DNA of 38,176 nucleotides from Burkholderiales bacterium (GTDB lineage: Bacteria; Pseudomonadota; Gammaproteobacteria; Burkholderiales; Casimicrobiaceae): positions 1 through 38,176 of the forward strand of contig JADLBN010000034.1 of NCBI GenBank assembly GCA_020847675.1, in the 5' to 3' direction. Numbering within the stretch: position 1 is the stretch's first letter; each line of letters starts with the position of its first letter. Below, piece by piece: positions 25,714-32,336 of the stretch. A model generated the notes under the pieces. That model saw only the letters and a program-made list of their open reading frames with translations, made no database searches and was not told the DNA's origin. Made by a program: the position numbers and the translations under genes.

Positions 25714-26109
25714 CTACCCCCGCCTCGCCCACGGTCGCACCGTGGCCACCACGTTGAGCGCGAACAGCGCCAGTCCCGCCCAGAGGAGCGCGCCCCCCGT
25801 GCGCGCGACGGACGTCAGCGGCACAAGCCAACCGCTCACCATCGCGACGAGTCCGGCGTTCACCAGCGCGAACTGCCAGTCCGCGAGCCGTTCGGAGTAG
25901 AGCGCGCGGCCGGTGAAGCGCGGCAGCACGTGCAAGCCGACGCCGAAGATCATCATCCCGACGAAGCCGACCAGCATCAGGTGCGCGTGAGCACGCAGCG
26001 TGTAGGCAGGGACGGAGCCGGGGACGGCGAGCCACGCGAGCCCCAGAAGCCCGCCGGCCAGCGCGTAGACGAGCGCGGCGGCGATGAACCAGCGATTGCG
26101 TGGCAGCAT
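25714..26109 (-). CDS. Small four-helix membrane protein with conserved histidines
   Basis: A 131-residue integral membrane protein. The second helix region reads LRAHAHLMLVGFVGMMIFGV followed by GLHVLPRFTG, which resembles the histidine-bearing helices of heme-copper oxidase subunit I or NnrS-like proteins. The same HxLPRFTG block recurs in the thioredoxin fusion two genes downstream, so the two membrane modules are paralogous. The histidines could bind heme, but that is inference. It is the first gene of a three-gene operon with gaps of 3 and 1 bases. Confidence 0.7.
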   Translation of the reverse strand: MLPRNRWFIAAALVYALAGGLLGLAWLAVPGSVPAYTLRAHAHLMLVGFVGMMIFGVGLHVLPRFTGRALYSERLADWQFALVNAGLVAMVSGWLVPLTSVARTGGALLWAGLALFALNVVATVRPWARRG

Positions 26110-26350
26110 GGCGACGGCGGCGAACGACGAAGACTCGCGGACCGGTGTCGGCGCGCTGCGCCGATCGGTGCGGACCCGTCCCTCGAAGACGAGCCATCGC
26201 GCGGTCCACCGCTAGCGTAACAGCAATCCGCTCCAGCGTCGCGCAGCGCGCGTCGCTTCGACGTGCGTGGCCGGCGCGCTCCCCGCCGCACCGGGCGCGC
26301 GGGTATCGGGATTGCCGCGAAGGCGGCGCCGGGCGTCCCCGCGATCGACG

Positions 26351-26632
26351 TCAGCCGAAGCGGGCGAGGATCTCGGCGATCCGGTGCGCGTACGCGCGCC
26401 GCGCCGCGACCCCGGCCGGCGGCTTCTCGCGAATGAGACACGACACCATCGCGTAGAACGTGCGGTCGAGCGCCTTGCGCGCAGCGGCGAGCTGGAGGGC
26501 CACCGACTCGCAGTCCCGGTCCTCGGCGATCATGCGCCGCACCGCGCGCACCTGACCCTCGATGCGCGCGAGGCGCGCGTCCATCGCCTGCTTGTCCTTC
26601 GGGTTGTGCTGCACACCGGATCCGTCGCGCAT
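26351..26632 (-). CDS. CsoR/RcnR/FrmR-family repressor with a two-cysteine site
   Basis: A 93-residue all-helical repressor (DUF156). The first helix RLARIEGQVRAVRRMIAEDR leads into DCESVALQLAAARKALDRTF, the family core. Cys41 is the conserved N-terminal ligand. Where copper-sensing CsoR has a His and a further Cys and FrmR has a His, this protein has Cys65 (AMVSCLIRE) and no His nearby. A pair of cysteines suits persulfide or aldehyde sensing better than copper. There is no good ribosome-binding site before ATG 26632; a GTG at 26614 is an alternative start. An operator-like G-tract lies just upstream. Confidence 0.82.
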   Translation of the reverse strand: MRDGSGVQHNPKDKQAMDARLARIEGQVRAVRRMIAEDRDCESVALQLAAARKALDRTFYAMVSCLIREKPPAGVAARRAYAHRIAEILARFG

Positions 26633-26664
26633 GGGGAGGGAGGCGGGGAGTGGGAGCGATTCGC

Positions 26665-26683
26665 ACTATACACGGGGGGGTAT
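26665..26683 (-). promoter_or_regulatory. CsoR/FrmR-type operator overlapping a -10 element
   Basis: On the plus strand, ATAC (26668-26671) and GTAT (26680-26683) flank ACGGGGGG, an AT-edged G-tract palindrome of the kind bound by CsoR, RcnR and FrmR repressors. Read on the minus strand, TATAGT (26670-26665) matches the -10 consensus at five of six positions. It would start transcription about 26 nt before the repressor gene. The site would therefore block its own promoter, fitting autoregulation. Confidence 0.6.
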
Positions 26684-26827
26684 GCGGCGAGGAACCACCC
26701 CCGCGGGCCGGGCGTGCGCCCGTCGGCGGGCGACGGCCGGAGCGGCCCGGGCCGGTGCGTCTCCGGTGCCCCGCACCGCCGGGGGCGCCCGCATGCCGCG
26801 CGGAGCGCGATGACCCTGAAGCCAGGG

Positions 26828-26856
26828 TTGAATTGACCCCCCGCCGGTATTAGGAT
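26828..26856 (+). promoter_or_regulatory. Likely promoter of the large dsrE-family gene
   Basis: TTGAAT (26828-26833) and TAGGAT (26851-26856) are separated by 17 bases, each matching four of six consensus positions. The predicted start near 26863 gives a short leader to the ATG at 26888. The operator-like site at 26668 lies about 160 bases upstream and probably does not control it directly. Confidence 0.5.
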
Positions 26857-26887
26857 GACCGGACGAACGGACGCTGGAGGAACGGTC

Positions 26888-27517
26888 ATGGCCACGCTCA
26901 TCGAAACCTCCGATCTCGACCGCCTGGTGTCCGAGCGGGTCGATGCGCTGCTCGCTTCGAAGCTCGACGCGCTGCTCGAGGCGAAGCTCGCCGAGCGCGC
27001 GGCGGCGAAGACGCCGTCGATGACGATCATCGCGACCAAGGGCACGCTCGACTGGGCCTACCCGCCGTTCATCCTGTCGTCGACGGCGGCGGCGCTCGGC
27101 TGGAACGTGTCGGTGTTCTTCACGTTCTACGGCCTCGAACTCCTGAAGAAGGACCTCCGCGGGCTGCGCGTGAGCCCGCTCGGCAACCCGGCGATGCCGA
27201 TGAAGATGCCGATGGGACCGCAGTGGTTCCGCCGGATCCGCTGGAACATCCCCAACGCGCTGCAGTCGATCGTGCCTGCCTACGAGACCTTCGCCACGCG
27301 GATGATGAAGAAGACCATCCGCAGCAAGGGCGTGGCCGACATCGCCGAACTCCGGGATCTGTGCGTCGAGGCCGGCGTGAACCTGATCGGCTGCCAGATG
27401 ACCGTCGATCTCTTCGGCTACGACCGCGGCGAGTTCATCCCGGAAGTCAGGGAGTACGTCGGCGCCGCGACGTTCCTGCCGATGGCGCACGACGCCGACG
27501 TGAGCCTCTTCATCTAG
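26888..27517 (+). CDS. DsrE/DsrF/DrsH-like protein, larger form (DsrE3-like)
   Basis: A 209-residue cytoplasmic protein with GGAGG before the ATG. The first 40 residues are a charged helix (VSERVDALLASKLDALLEAK), probably a coiled coil. The DsrE-type domain follows: MTIIATKGTLDWAYPPFILS, ALGWNVSVFFTFYGLELLKK, a methionine-rich loop (PAMPMKMPMG), and VNLIGCQMTVDLFGY with Cys169, the likely persulfide carrier; Cys159 is nearby. Proteins of this type occur with TusA and sHdr genes in sulfur oxidisers and carry sulfur between partners. Subgroup naming is by resemblance. Confidence 0.85.
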   Translation: MATLIETSDLDRLVSERVDALLASKLDALLEAKLAERAAAKTPSMTIIATKGTLDWAYPPFILSSTAAALGWNVSVFFTFYGLELLKKDLRGLRVSPLGNPAMPMKMPMGPQWFRRIRWNIPNALQSIVPAYETFATRMMKKTIRSKGVADIAELRDLCVEAGVNLIGCQMTVDLFGYDRGEFIPEVREYVGAATFLPMAHDADVSLFI

Positions 27518-27579
27518 CGCGCCGCAGCCGCCGAGGCGGCGACGCGAAGGCCGATCGCAGTTCCATCACGGGGGAGATC

Positions 27580-28935
27580 ATGAGAATCAACCAGATCGTC
27601 GGAGTCGCAGCAGCCCTGTTTCCGATCGCCGCGCTGGCGACCGACGGCTACTTCTCGCACGGCTACGGCATGAAGGCGAAGGGCATGGGCGGCGCGTCGA
27701 TCGCGGTCGCGCAGGATGCGTTCGGCGGCGCGAACAACCCCGCCACGATGGTATTCGCGGGGGGGCAGGTCGCCCTCGGCGTCGAGCTCTTCAGCCCGCA
27801 CCGCGAGGCCGAGCGCACCGGCGGCGACGCGTTCGGCCTGTCGGGCAGCGTCGAGAGCGACAGCAACTACTTCGGCGTCCCCGAGTTCGGCTACAACCAC
27901 ATGCTGCGGCCGGATCTCTCGCTCGGCATCACCGTGTACGGCAACGGCGGCATGAACACCGACTATCCTGGTGGCCAGCTCCCCTCGCCGGGCGCGTGCG
28001 GACCGGCCACCGGTCCGGGCACCGGCTTCAATCCCGCGCCCGGGCCGTACAACCTGCTGTGCGGCAACGGCAGCCTCGGCGTCGACCTGTCGCAGCTCAT
28101 CGTGGCGCCGACGCTCGCGTGGAAGTTCCACCCGCAGCACTCGGTCGGCATCGCGCCGCTCTTCGCCTACCAGCGCTTCAAGATGGACGGACTGCAGGCG
28201 TTCGACACCAATCCCGGCCTCTCGACGAGCCCCGGCCACGTGACCAACAACGGCTACGACAGCTCGACCGGCTGGGGCGTGCGCGTCGGCTACTACGGCG
28301 AGTTCACGCCGCAGTTCGCGGTCGGGCTCACCTACCAGTCGAAGATCAGCATGGGCGAGTTCGACGACTACCGGGGTCTGTTCGCCGAGGCGGGCGGCTT
28401 CGACATCCCGTCGAACTGGGGCGTGGGCTTCGCGTTCCGCCCCACGCCGAAGTGGCTGGTCGCGTTCGACTACCAGCGCATCGACTACAGCGACGTGGCC
28501 TCGGTGCACAACCGCAGCAACCTCATCCTCTCCTGTGCGCAGCAGATCGACCCCTCCACCTGCCTCGGCGGTTCCAATGGCGCGGGCTTCGGCTGGCAGG
28601 ACATCGACGTGTTCAAGCTCGGGGTGCAGGTCGAGATCAACGACCGCTGGACGGTGCGCGCCGGGTACAACCACACCGACAACCCGATCCAGGCGCAGGA
28701 CGTCACGTTCAACATCCTCGCGCCCGGCGTCATCAAGGATCACGTCACGCTGGGAGCGACCTGGAAGTGGGATGCGCGCAACGAGATCACCGGCTCGTTC
28801 ATGTACGCGTTCGAGAACAGCGTCGAAGGCCCGAGCCTGTTCAACAGCTTCTTCCCGCCCGGCGCGGCGAACATGCAGGAGAAGATCGAGATGTACGAGT
28901 GGTCGCTCGGCGTGCAGTGGTCCCGCCGCTTCTGA
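27580..28935 (+). CDS. OmpP1/FadL/TodX-family outer membrane protein
   Basis: A 451-residue outer membrane beta-barrel. A signal peptide (MRINQIVGVAAALFPIAALA, then TDGYF) precedes the FadL-type hatch start YGMKAKGMGGASIAVAQDAF and GANNPATM. Alternating strand patterns run to the aromatic C-terminus GVQWSRRF, a BamA-type insertion signal. Two cysteine pairs (CGPATG with LLCGNG, and LSCAQQ with STCLGG) may form loop disulfides. The family passes hydrophobic compounds across the outer membrane. Its place between a DsrE-family gene and the oxygenase genes hints at uptake of a hydrophobic sulfur or organic substrate, but this is inference. Confidence 0.9.
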   Translation: MRINQIVGVAAALFPIAALATDGYFSHGYGMKAKGMGGASIAVAQDAFGGANNPATMVFAGGQVALGVELFSPHREAERTGGDAFGLSGSVESDSNYFGVPEFGYNHMLRPDLSLGITVYGNGGMNTDYPGGQLPSPGACGPATGPGTGFNPAPGPYNLLCGNGSLGVDLSQLIVAPTLAWKFHPQHSVGIAPLFAYQRFKMDGLQAFDTNPGLSTSPGHVTNNGYDSSTGWGVRVGYYGEFTPQFAVGLTYQSKISMGEFDDYRGLFAEAGGFDIPSNWGVGFAFRPTPKWLVAFDYQRIDYSDVASVHNRSNLILSCAQQIDPSTCLGGSNGAGFGWQDIDVFKLGVQVEINDRWTVRAGYNHTDNPIQAQDVTFNILAPGVIKDHVTLGATWKWDARNEITGSFMYAFENSVEGPSLFNSFFPPGAANMQEKIEMYEWSLGVQWSRRF

Positions 28936-28938
28936 CCC

Positions 28939-29796
28939 TCAGCCTTCGGCCCAGCGCGAGCGCAGCGGCCAGCCGCAGCGGCGCAGGAATTCGAGCGTCG
29001 GCCGCAAGAGGAGCGTGACCTGACGGCGGCGCACGGGGTTCGCCAGCGCGAGCCCCCGCCAGCGCCGCGCGTCGTCGAGGCCGGCGCGCGCGTAGAGAGA
29101 GGCCGGCGGGTAGCAGACGTAGCGGGCATAGAGTGCCACTCCCAGCGATATCGAGGGAGCGAGCAGGGCGCGAAGCATCGGCGGGCAGGCCGCCGTGGCC
29201 TCGGTGCAGCGTCCCCGCGCGTAGGCCGCGTGCGCGGCTTCATCCCGGGTGTGGATGCGTGACATGCGGTAGACGAGCGCGGACAGCGTCGCGTCCTCGA
29301 CGCCGCGCTGCACCAGCCGGTTGAGCCGGTCCGGCAGTTCCTCGCCCAGTACGACCAGCGCCCAGAACAGCGCCGAACCGGAGGGCACGATGCGCCCGGC
29401 ATGCTCGACCAGGGCGATCGCCGCCTTCGGCGCGGGTTGCAGCGGGAAGCCGCCCTGCGCCAGCAGTTCGACGAACATCAGGCTGTGTCCCGCCTCCTCG
29501 CGGACCAGTTCGAGCAACTGCGCGCGGGTGGCCGGATCCTCCGAACGCTGCGCGAGGCCCGCCATGCGCGCGATGAACACCGACTCGAGCCACAGCCCGG
29601 CGTGCAGCAGGTGGATGTACTCGACGTGCGAAACCCGGCGGCGCAACGCGAGCGGCAGCGCCTCGAACGCCGGGACCCCGGCGAGCGCGAGCGCGCCGGG
29701 CGGCATCCACCAGCATTCGCGATCCAGCGCGGCGAAGTCGAGCCGCGCGAGCGGATCGTCGTAGCGCCGGGCTGGCGTTTGCATTAGGCTCGCCAC
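28939..29796 (-). CDS. AurF-like diiron oxygenase family protein
   Basis: A 285-residue helical protein. Ferritin-like iron-binding motifs are visible: HVEYIHLLHAGLWLESVFIA, VREEAGHSLMFVELLAQGG (ExxH), GEELPDRLNRLVQR and RIHTRDEAAHAAYAR (ExxH again). This spacing fits the AurF group (p-aminobenzoate N-oxygenase) of diiron enzymes. The GTG at 29796 has GAGG at good spacing; ATG 29784 is an alternative start. It is divergent from the luciferase-like gene, 23 bases apart, and its stop is 3 bases from the FadL-type gene's. The substrate is unknown; an oxidation step next to the flavin monooxygenase is plausible. Confidence 0.75.
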   Translation of the reverse strand: MASLMQTPARRYDDPLARLDFAALDRECWWMPPGALALAGVPAFEALPLALRRRVSHVEYIHLLHAGLWLESVFIARMAGLAQRSEDPATRAQLLELVREEAGHSLMFVELLAQGGFPLQPAPKAAIALVEHAGRIVPSGSALFWALVVLGEELPDRLNRLVQRGVEDATLSALVYRMSRIHTRDEAAHAAYARGRCTEATAACPPMLRALLAPSISLGVALYARYVCYPPASLYARAGLDDARRWRGLALANPVRRRQVTLLLRPTLEFLRRCGWPLRSRWAEG

Positions 29797-29819
29797 GGCG
29801 TCCTCGCGCGGGAAGGCAC

Positions 29820-30914
29820 GTGCACCTCGATCTCTTCTACGAATTGTCCGTGCCGCCGCACCTCGGGCGCGGCGAAGCCGAAGTGTACGCCGGCGCGCTC
29901 GACGAGATCGAACTCGCCGACCGCCTGGGCTTCCACGGCGCGTGGCTGGTCGAGCACCACCTGATGCCCGGCTACTCGCATTCGTCGAAGCCGGAACTCG
30001 TGCTGGCCGCGCTCGCGCGGCGCACCTCGCACATCCGCCTGGGGCTCGGCGTGATCCCGCTGCCCTACCACCATCCGCTCCACGTGGCCGAGCGCATCGC
30101 CACCCTCGACCTCCTGTGCGGCGGGCGGCTCGAGGCGGGCATCGGGCGCGGCTTCTCGCCCGCCGAGTTCGACGCGTTCGGCGCCGACATGGCGCAAAGC
30201 CGCAGCCTGGTCGACGAGTCGCTCGCGATCCTGCGTGCCGCAGCGGCTGATGCGCCGATCATCCATCGCGGCCGCCACTTCCGACTCGACGGCGTTCGCG
30301 TGCTGCCGCGTCCGGTGCAGCGTCTGTGGCCGCCGCTGTGGACCGCCGCCGTGAGTCCCGACACCTTCGACTGGGCCGCGCGCGAGGGGCTGGGCGTGCT
30401 CGCCGGGCCGTTCAAGCCCTGGCCGATGGTCGCCGCCGACATCCGTCGCTACCGCGCGGCGTGGACGCGCCCGGAGCCGCCGCGCATCGGCATGACGGTC
30501 GCGGTGCTGTGCCTGCCCGACGAGCGGCGCGCGCGTGCGCTCGCCGCGCCCGCGCTCAGATGGTCCTACGGCGAGTTGCTGCGCGTCGTGGCCCCGGTGC
30601 TCGAGCGCCTGGTCGAAGGCTACGAGCCGTTCCGCGACATCGGCCGCTTCCGCAGGCTGCTCGCGGCGGGGGCGCGCCTTCCGCTGCTCGAACTCGCGGG
30701 GCTCGCCGTCGTCGGCACGCCACGGCAGTGCATCTCGCGCCTGCGGCGCTATGCCGAAGCCGGCGTGACGCATCTGCTGTGCTCGATCGGGGCGGGCGCA
30801 TTGCCCGATGACGTGGTGCGCGAATCGCTCGAGTGCATCGCCGCGGAGGTGATGCCGGCGCTGGCGAACGCTTCGCCCTCAGCGGGCGCGGTCACACCAG
30901 GCCTCGGGGCCTAG
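29820..30914 (+). CDS. Luciferase-like (FMN/F420-type) monooxygenase
   Basis: A 364-residue TIM-barrel flavin monooxygenase. Early motifs are MHLDLFYELSVPP, IELADRLGFHGAWLVEHHLM and TSHIRLGLGVIPLPYHHPLH. RLEAGIGRGFSPAEFDAFGA and the late LAGLAVVGTPRQCISRLRRY are typical of the bacterial luciferase family. Translation starts at a GTG with GGAAGG upstream. Related enzymes cleave C-S bonds in alkanesulfonates or dimethyl sulfide, or oxidise aldehydes; this one cannot be placed by motif alone. Its stop overlaps that of the converging ArsR-type gene by 3-4 bases. Confidence 0.87.
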   Translation: MHLDLFYELSVPPHLGRGEAEVYAGALDEIELADRLGFHGAWLVEHHLMPGYSHSSKPELVLAALARRTSHIRLGLGVIPLPYHHPLHVAERIATLDLLCGGRLEAGIGRGFSPAEFDAFGADMAQSRSLVDESLAILRAAAADAPIIHRGRHFRLDGVRVLPRPVQRLWPPLWTAAVSPDTFDWAAREGLGVLAGPFKPWPMVAADIRRYRAAWTRPEPPRIGMTVAVLCLPDERRARALAAPALRWSYGELLRVVAPVLERLVEGYEPFRDIGRFRRLLAAGARLPLLELAGLAVVGTPRQCISRLRRYAEAGVTHLLCSIGAGALPDDVVRESLECIAAEVMPALANASPSAGAVTPGLGA

Positions 30915-31312
30915 ACGGCGCCGACGCGCAGACGGGCGCCGCCGCGCGCCCCGCTCCTGCGGCAGAACAGCGCGTAGAGCGTGTCCATCAGCGTGACCAC
31001 GTCGCGGTCGGCGAGCGAGTAGAGCACCGCCTGTCCGTGGCGACGGCTCTTCACGACGCCTCCGCGGCGCAGCACCGCGAGGTGCTGCGAGATCCCGGAC
31101 TGCGACAGGCCGACGACGCGCTCGAGTTCGCGCACGCTGCGCTCGCCTTCGGCGAGCTGGCACAGGACCACCAGGCGCGCGGGGTTGGCGATGGCCTTGA
31201 GCAACGCCGCGACGCGAACGGCATTCCGCTCGAGACCGGCCACGCGCCGCTGCGCAGGCTCGCCGCCGGCCCGTTTCGCGCGGGCGGCGGCGTGGCGTGA
31301 GCCCGGGGTCAC
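30911..31312 (-). CDS. ArsR-family sulfane-sulfur-sensing repressor (sHdrR/SqrR/BigR type)
   Basis: A 133-residue winged-helix repressor: LLKAIANPARLVVLCQLAEG, then the recognition helix LSQSGISQHLAVLRRGGVVK and the wing RRHGQAVLYSLAD. Cys51 (VVLCQL) and Cys117 (LYALFCRR) are 66 residues apart, exactly the spacing of the sensor cysteines in SqrR (41/107) and sHdrR (50/116), which form a polysulfide bridge when sulfane sulfur is present. It begins with a GTG that overlaps the lbpA1 stop (GTGA), so it is co-translated with that gene. It probably represses sulfur-oxidation genes. The N-terminus has about 20 extra basic residues. Confidence 0.87.
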   Translation of the reverse strand: MTPGSRHAAARAKRAGGEPAQRRVAGLERNAVRVAALLKAIANPARLVVLCQLAEGERSVRELERVVGLSQSGISQHLAVLRRGGVVKSRRHGQAVLYSLADRDVVTLMDTLYALFCRRSGARGGARLRVGAV

Positions 31313-31758
31313 GGCGCGCCCTGGCAGCCTGCGAAGCCGTCGGCGCTCATCTTGGCTTCGTAGGGCGCCGCCACCTGCGCTCCGGGAGTGAGCGTGCCCT
31401 TGACCGTCGCCCAGTCGGTCGGCTTAAGCACGATCAACCACCCCGCGTCGTAGGGATCCTGGTTGGCGAGCGAGGGCTTGGCGACCAGTTCCTCGTTGAC
31501 TTCGACGATCGTGCCGCCGGCGGCCGACTTGGCCGGTCCGACCCACTTGCCGGACTCCACCGTCGCGCAGGACTTGCCCGGCTGGACGTCGCGGCCGACC
31601 TTCTTGGGCGTGAACGCGACGAGCTGGCCCGCCATCGCGGTCGCCACCGTCGTCATGCCGAGCCGGACGTTGCCGTCGGGAAGTTCCCGGAACCAGATGT
31701 GGTTGTCCACGTCGTAGAGGAGATCGTCCGGCAGGGGGCAGCCGCGTACGGTGGGCAT
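31309..31758 (-). CDS. lbpA1: Lipoate-binding protein LbpA of the sHdr pathway
   Basis: A 149-residue GcvH-like protein. The lipoyl-lysine hairpin is CATVESGKWVGPAKSAAGG with Lys71, and the surrounding ESGKWVGP matches LbpA proteins genetically linked to sHdr. Other family blocks are GCPLPDDLLYDVDNHIWFRE, NVRLGMTTVATAMAGQLVAF and NQDPYDAGWLIVLKPTDW. In the sHdr pathway the bound lipoate carries the sulfur or electrons processed by the complex. A cysteine near the C-terminus (FAGCQGAP) is present. It lies downstream of the sHdr subunit genes and upstream of the ArsR-type gene. Confidence 0.92.
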   Translation of the reverse strand: MPTVRGCPLPDDLLYDVDNHIWFRELPDGNVRLGMTTVATAMAGQLVAFTPKKVGRDVQPGKSCATVESGKWVGPAKSAAGGTIVEVNEELVAKPSLANQDPYDAGWLIVLKPTDWATVKGTLTPGAQVAAPYEAKMSADGFAGCQGAP

Positions 31759-31803
31759 GGGTCGCTCTCTCGGGGTCCCGTCGCCGGGACCGGTTCAGGA
31801 TGG

Positions 31804-32271
31804 TCAGGCTGCCGTCGGCGGGGTGTCGTCGGCGCTCGCCGTGCGCAGCGGCCGCGACGAGCAGCAGAATTCGCCCAGCCCCTCGACCTCGAACTTGCCC
31901 GAGACGAACAGCGCGAGGTGGCGGACCAGCATCGCCATCATCGCCTGCCGCTTCGCGGCTTCCGCGTGGCGGGGTTCGAGGCGCAGCAGATTATAGTGGT
32001 AGGCGATCTCGCGGCAGGTCTCGCGGCAGGCGTTGAAGCTCGGATCGCCGCGCGCTCCCTGGCGATGCAGCGCGAGGAGGCGAAAACCCTCGCGCTCCTC
32101 CCGCGTCGGCTCCTCTCCGCGTGCGGCTGCCCATTGCTCCAGCACGCGCTCCGCGAGCGCGAGAAGGTGGGCGGCGGCCGCCTGCCCGTCGGGCCGCGGC
32201 GCGAAGCCCGCGACCTCGGCGTCGAGACCGGCGAGCGTCGGAGCAGGCGGAGGCCGTCGGCTCCCGGTCAC
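31804..32271 (-). CDS. Unrecognised helical protein in the sHdr operon
   Basis: A 155-residue protein from the GTG at 32271 (an in-frame GTG at 32304 is an alternative). It is helical: AAAAHLLALAERVLEQWAAA, then FNACRETCREIAYHYNLLRL with two cysteines in CxxxC. A helix RHAEAAKRQAMMAMLVRHLA leads to LFVSGKFEVEGLGEFCCSS with a Cys-Cys pair. I do not recognise a family. Its place between sHdrB2 and lbpA1, with all genes on one strand, implies a role in the same pathway. Four cysteines could bind an iron-sulfur cluster or handle sulfur. The distance from sHdrB2 is 65 bases. Confidence 0.65.
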   Translation of the reverse strand: MTGSRRPPPAPTLAGLDAEVAGFAPRPDGQAAAAHLLALAERVLEQWAAARGEEPTREEREGFRLLALHRQGARGDPSFNACRETCREIAYHYNLLRLEPRHAEAAKRQAMMAMLVRHLALFVSGKFEVEGLGEFCCSSRPLRTASADDTPPTAA

Positions 32272-32336
32272 GCGCCCGGCATTCGCGTCCGCGACCCCCG
32301 GCACCGGCCGGGCGCTCCGGGAGGCGGCCGCGTCGC

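Noticed and set aside
26888-27517. Control of the large dsrE-family gene by the CsoR-type operator at 26668
   Set aside because: The gene has its own promoter candidate at 26828-26856, about 160 bases from the operator, so direct repression is unlikely; the operator overlaps only the repressor's promoter.
25264-31758. Glycine-cleavage H proteins
   Set aside because: Both GcvH-like proteins have the ESGKWVG lipoyl hairpin seen in LbpA, lie with sulfur genes, and no gcvT or gcvP is present.
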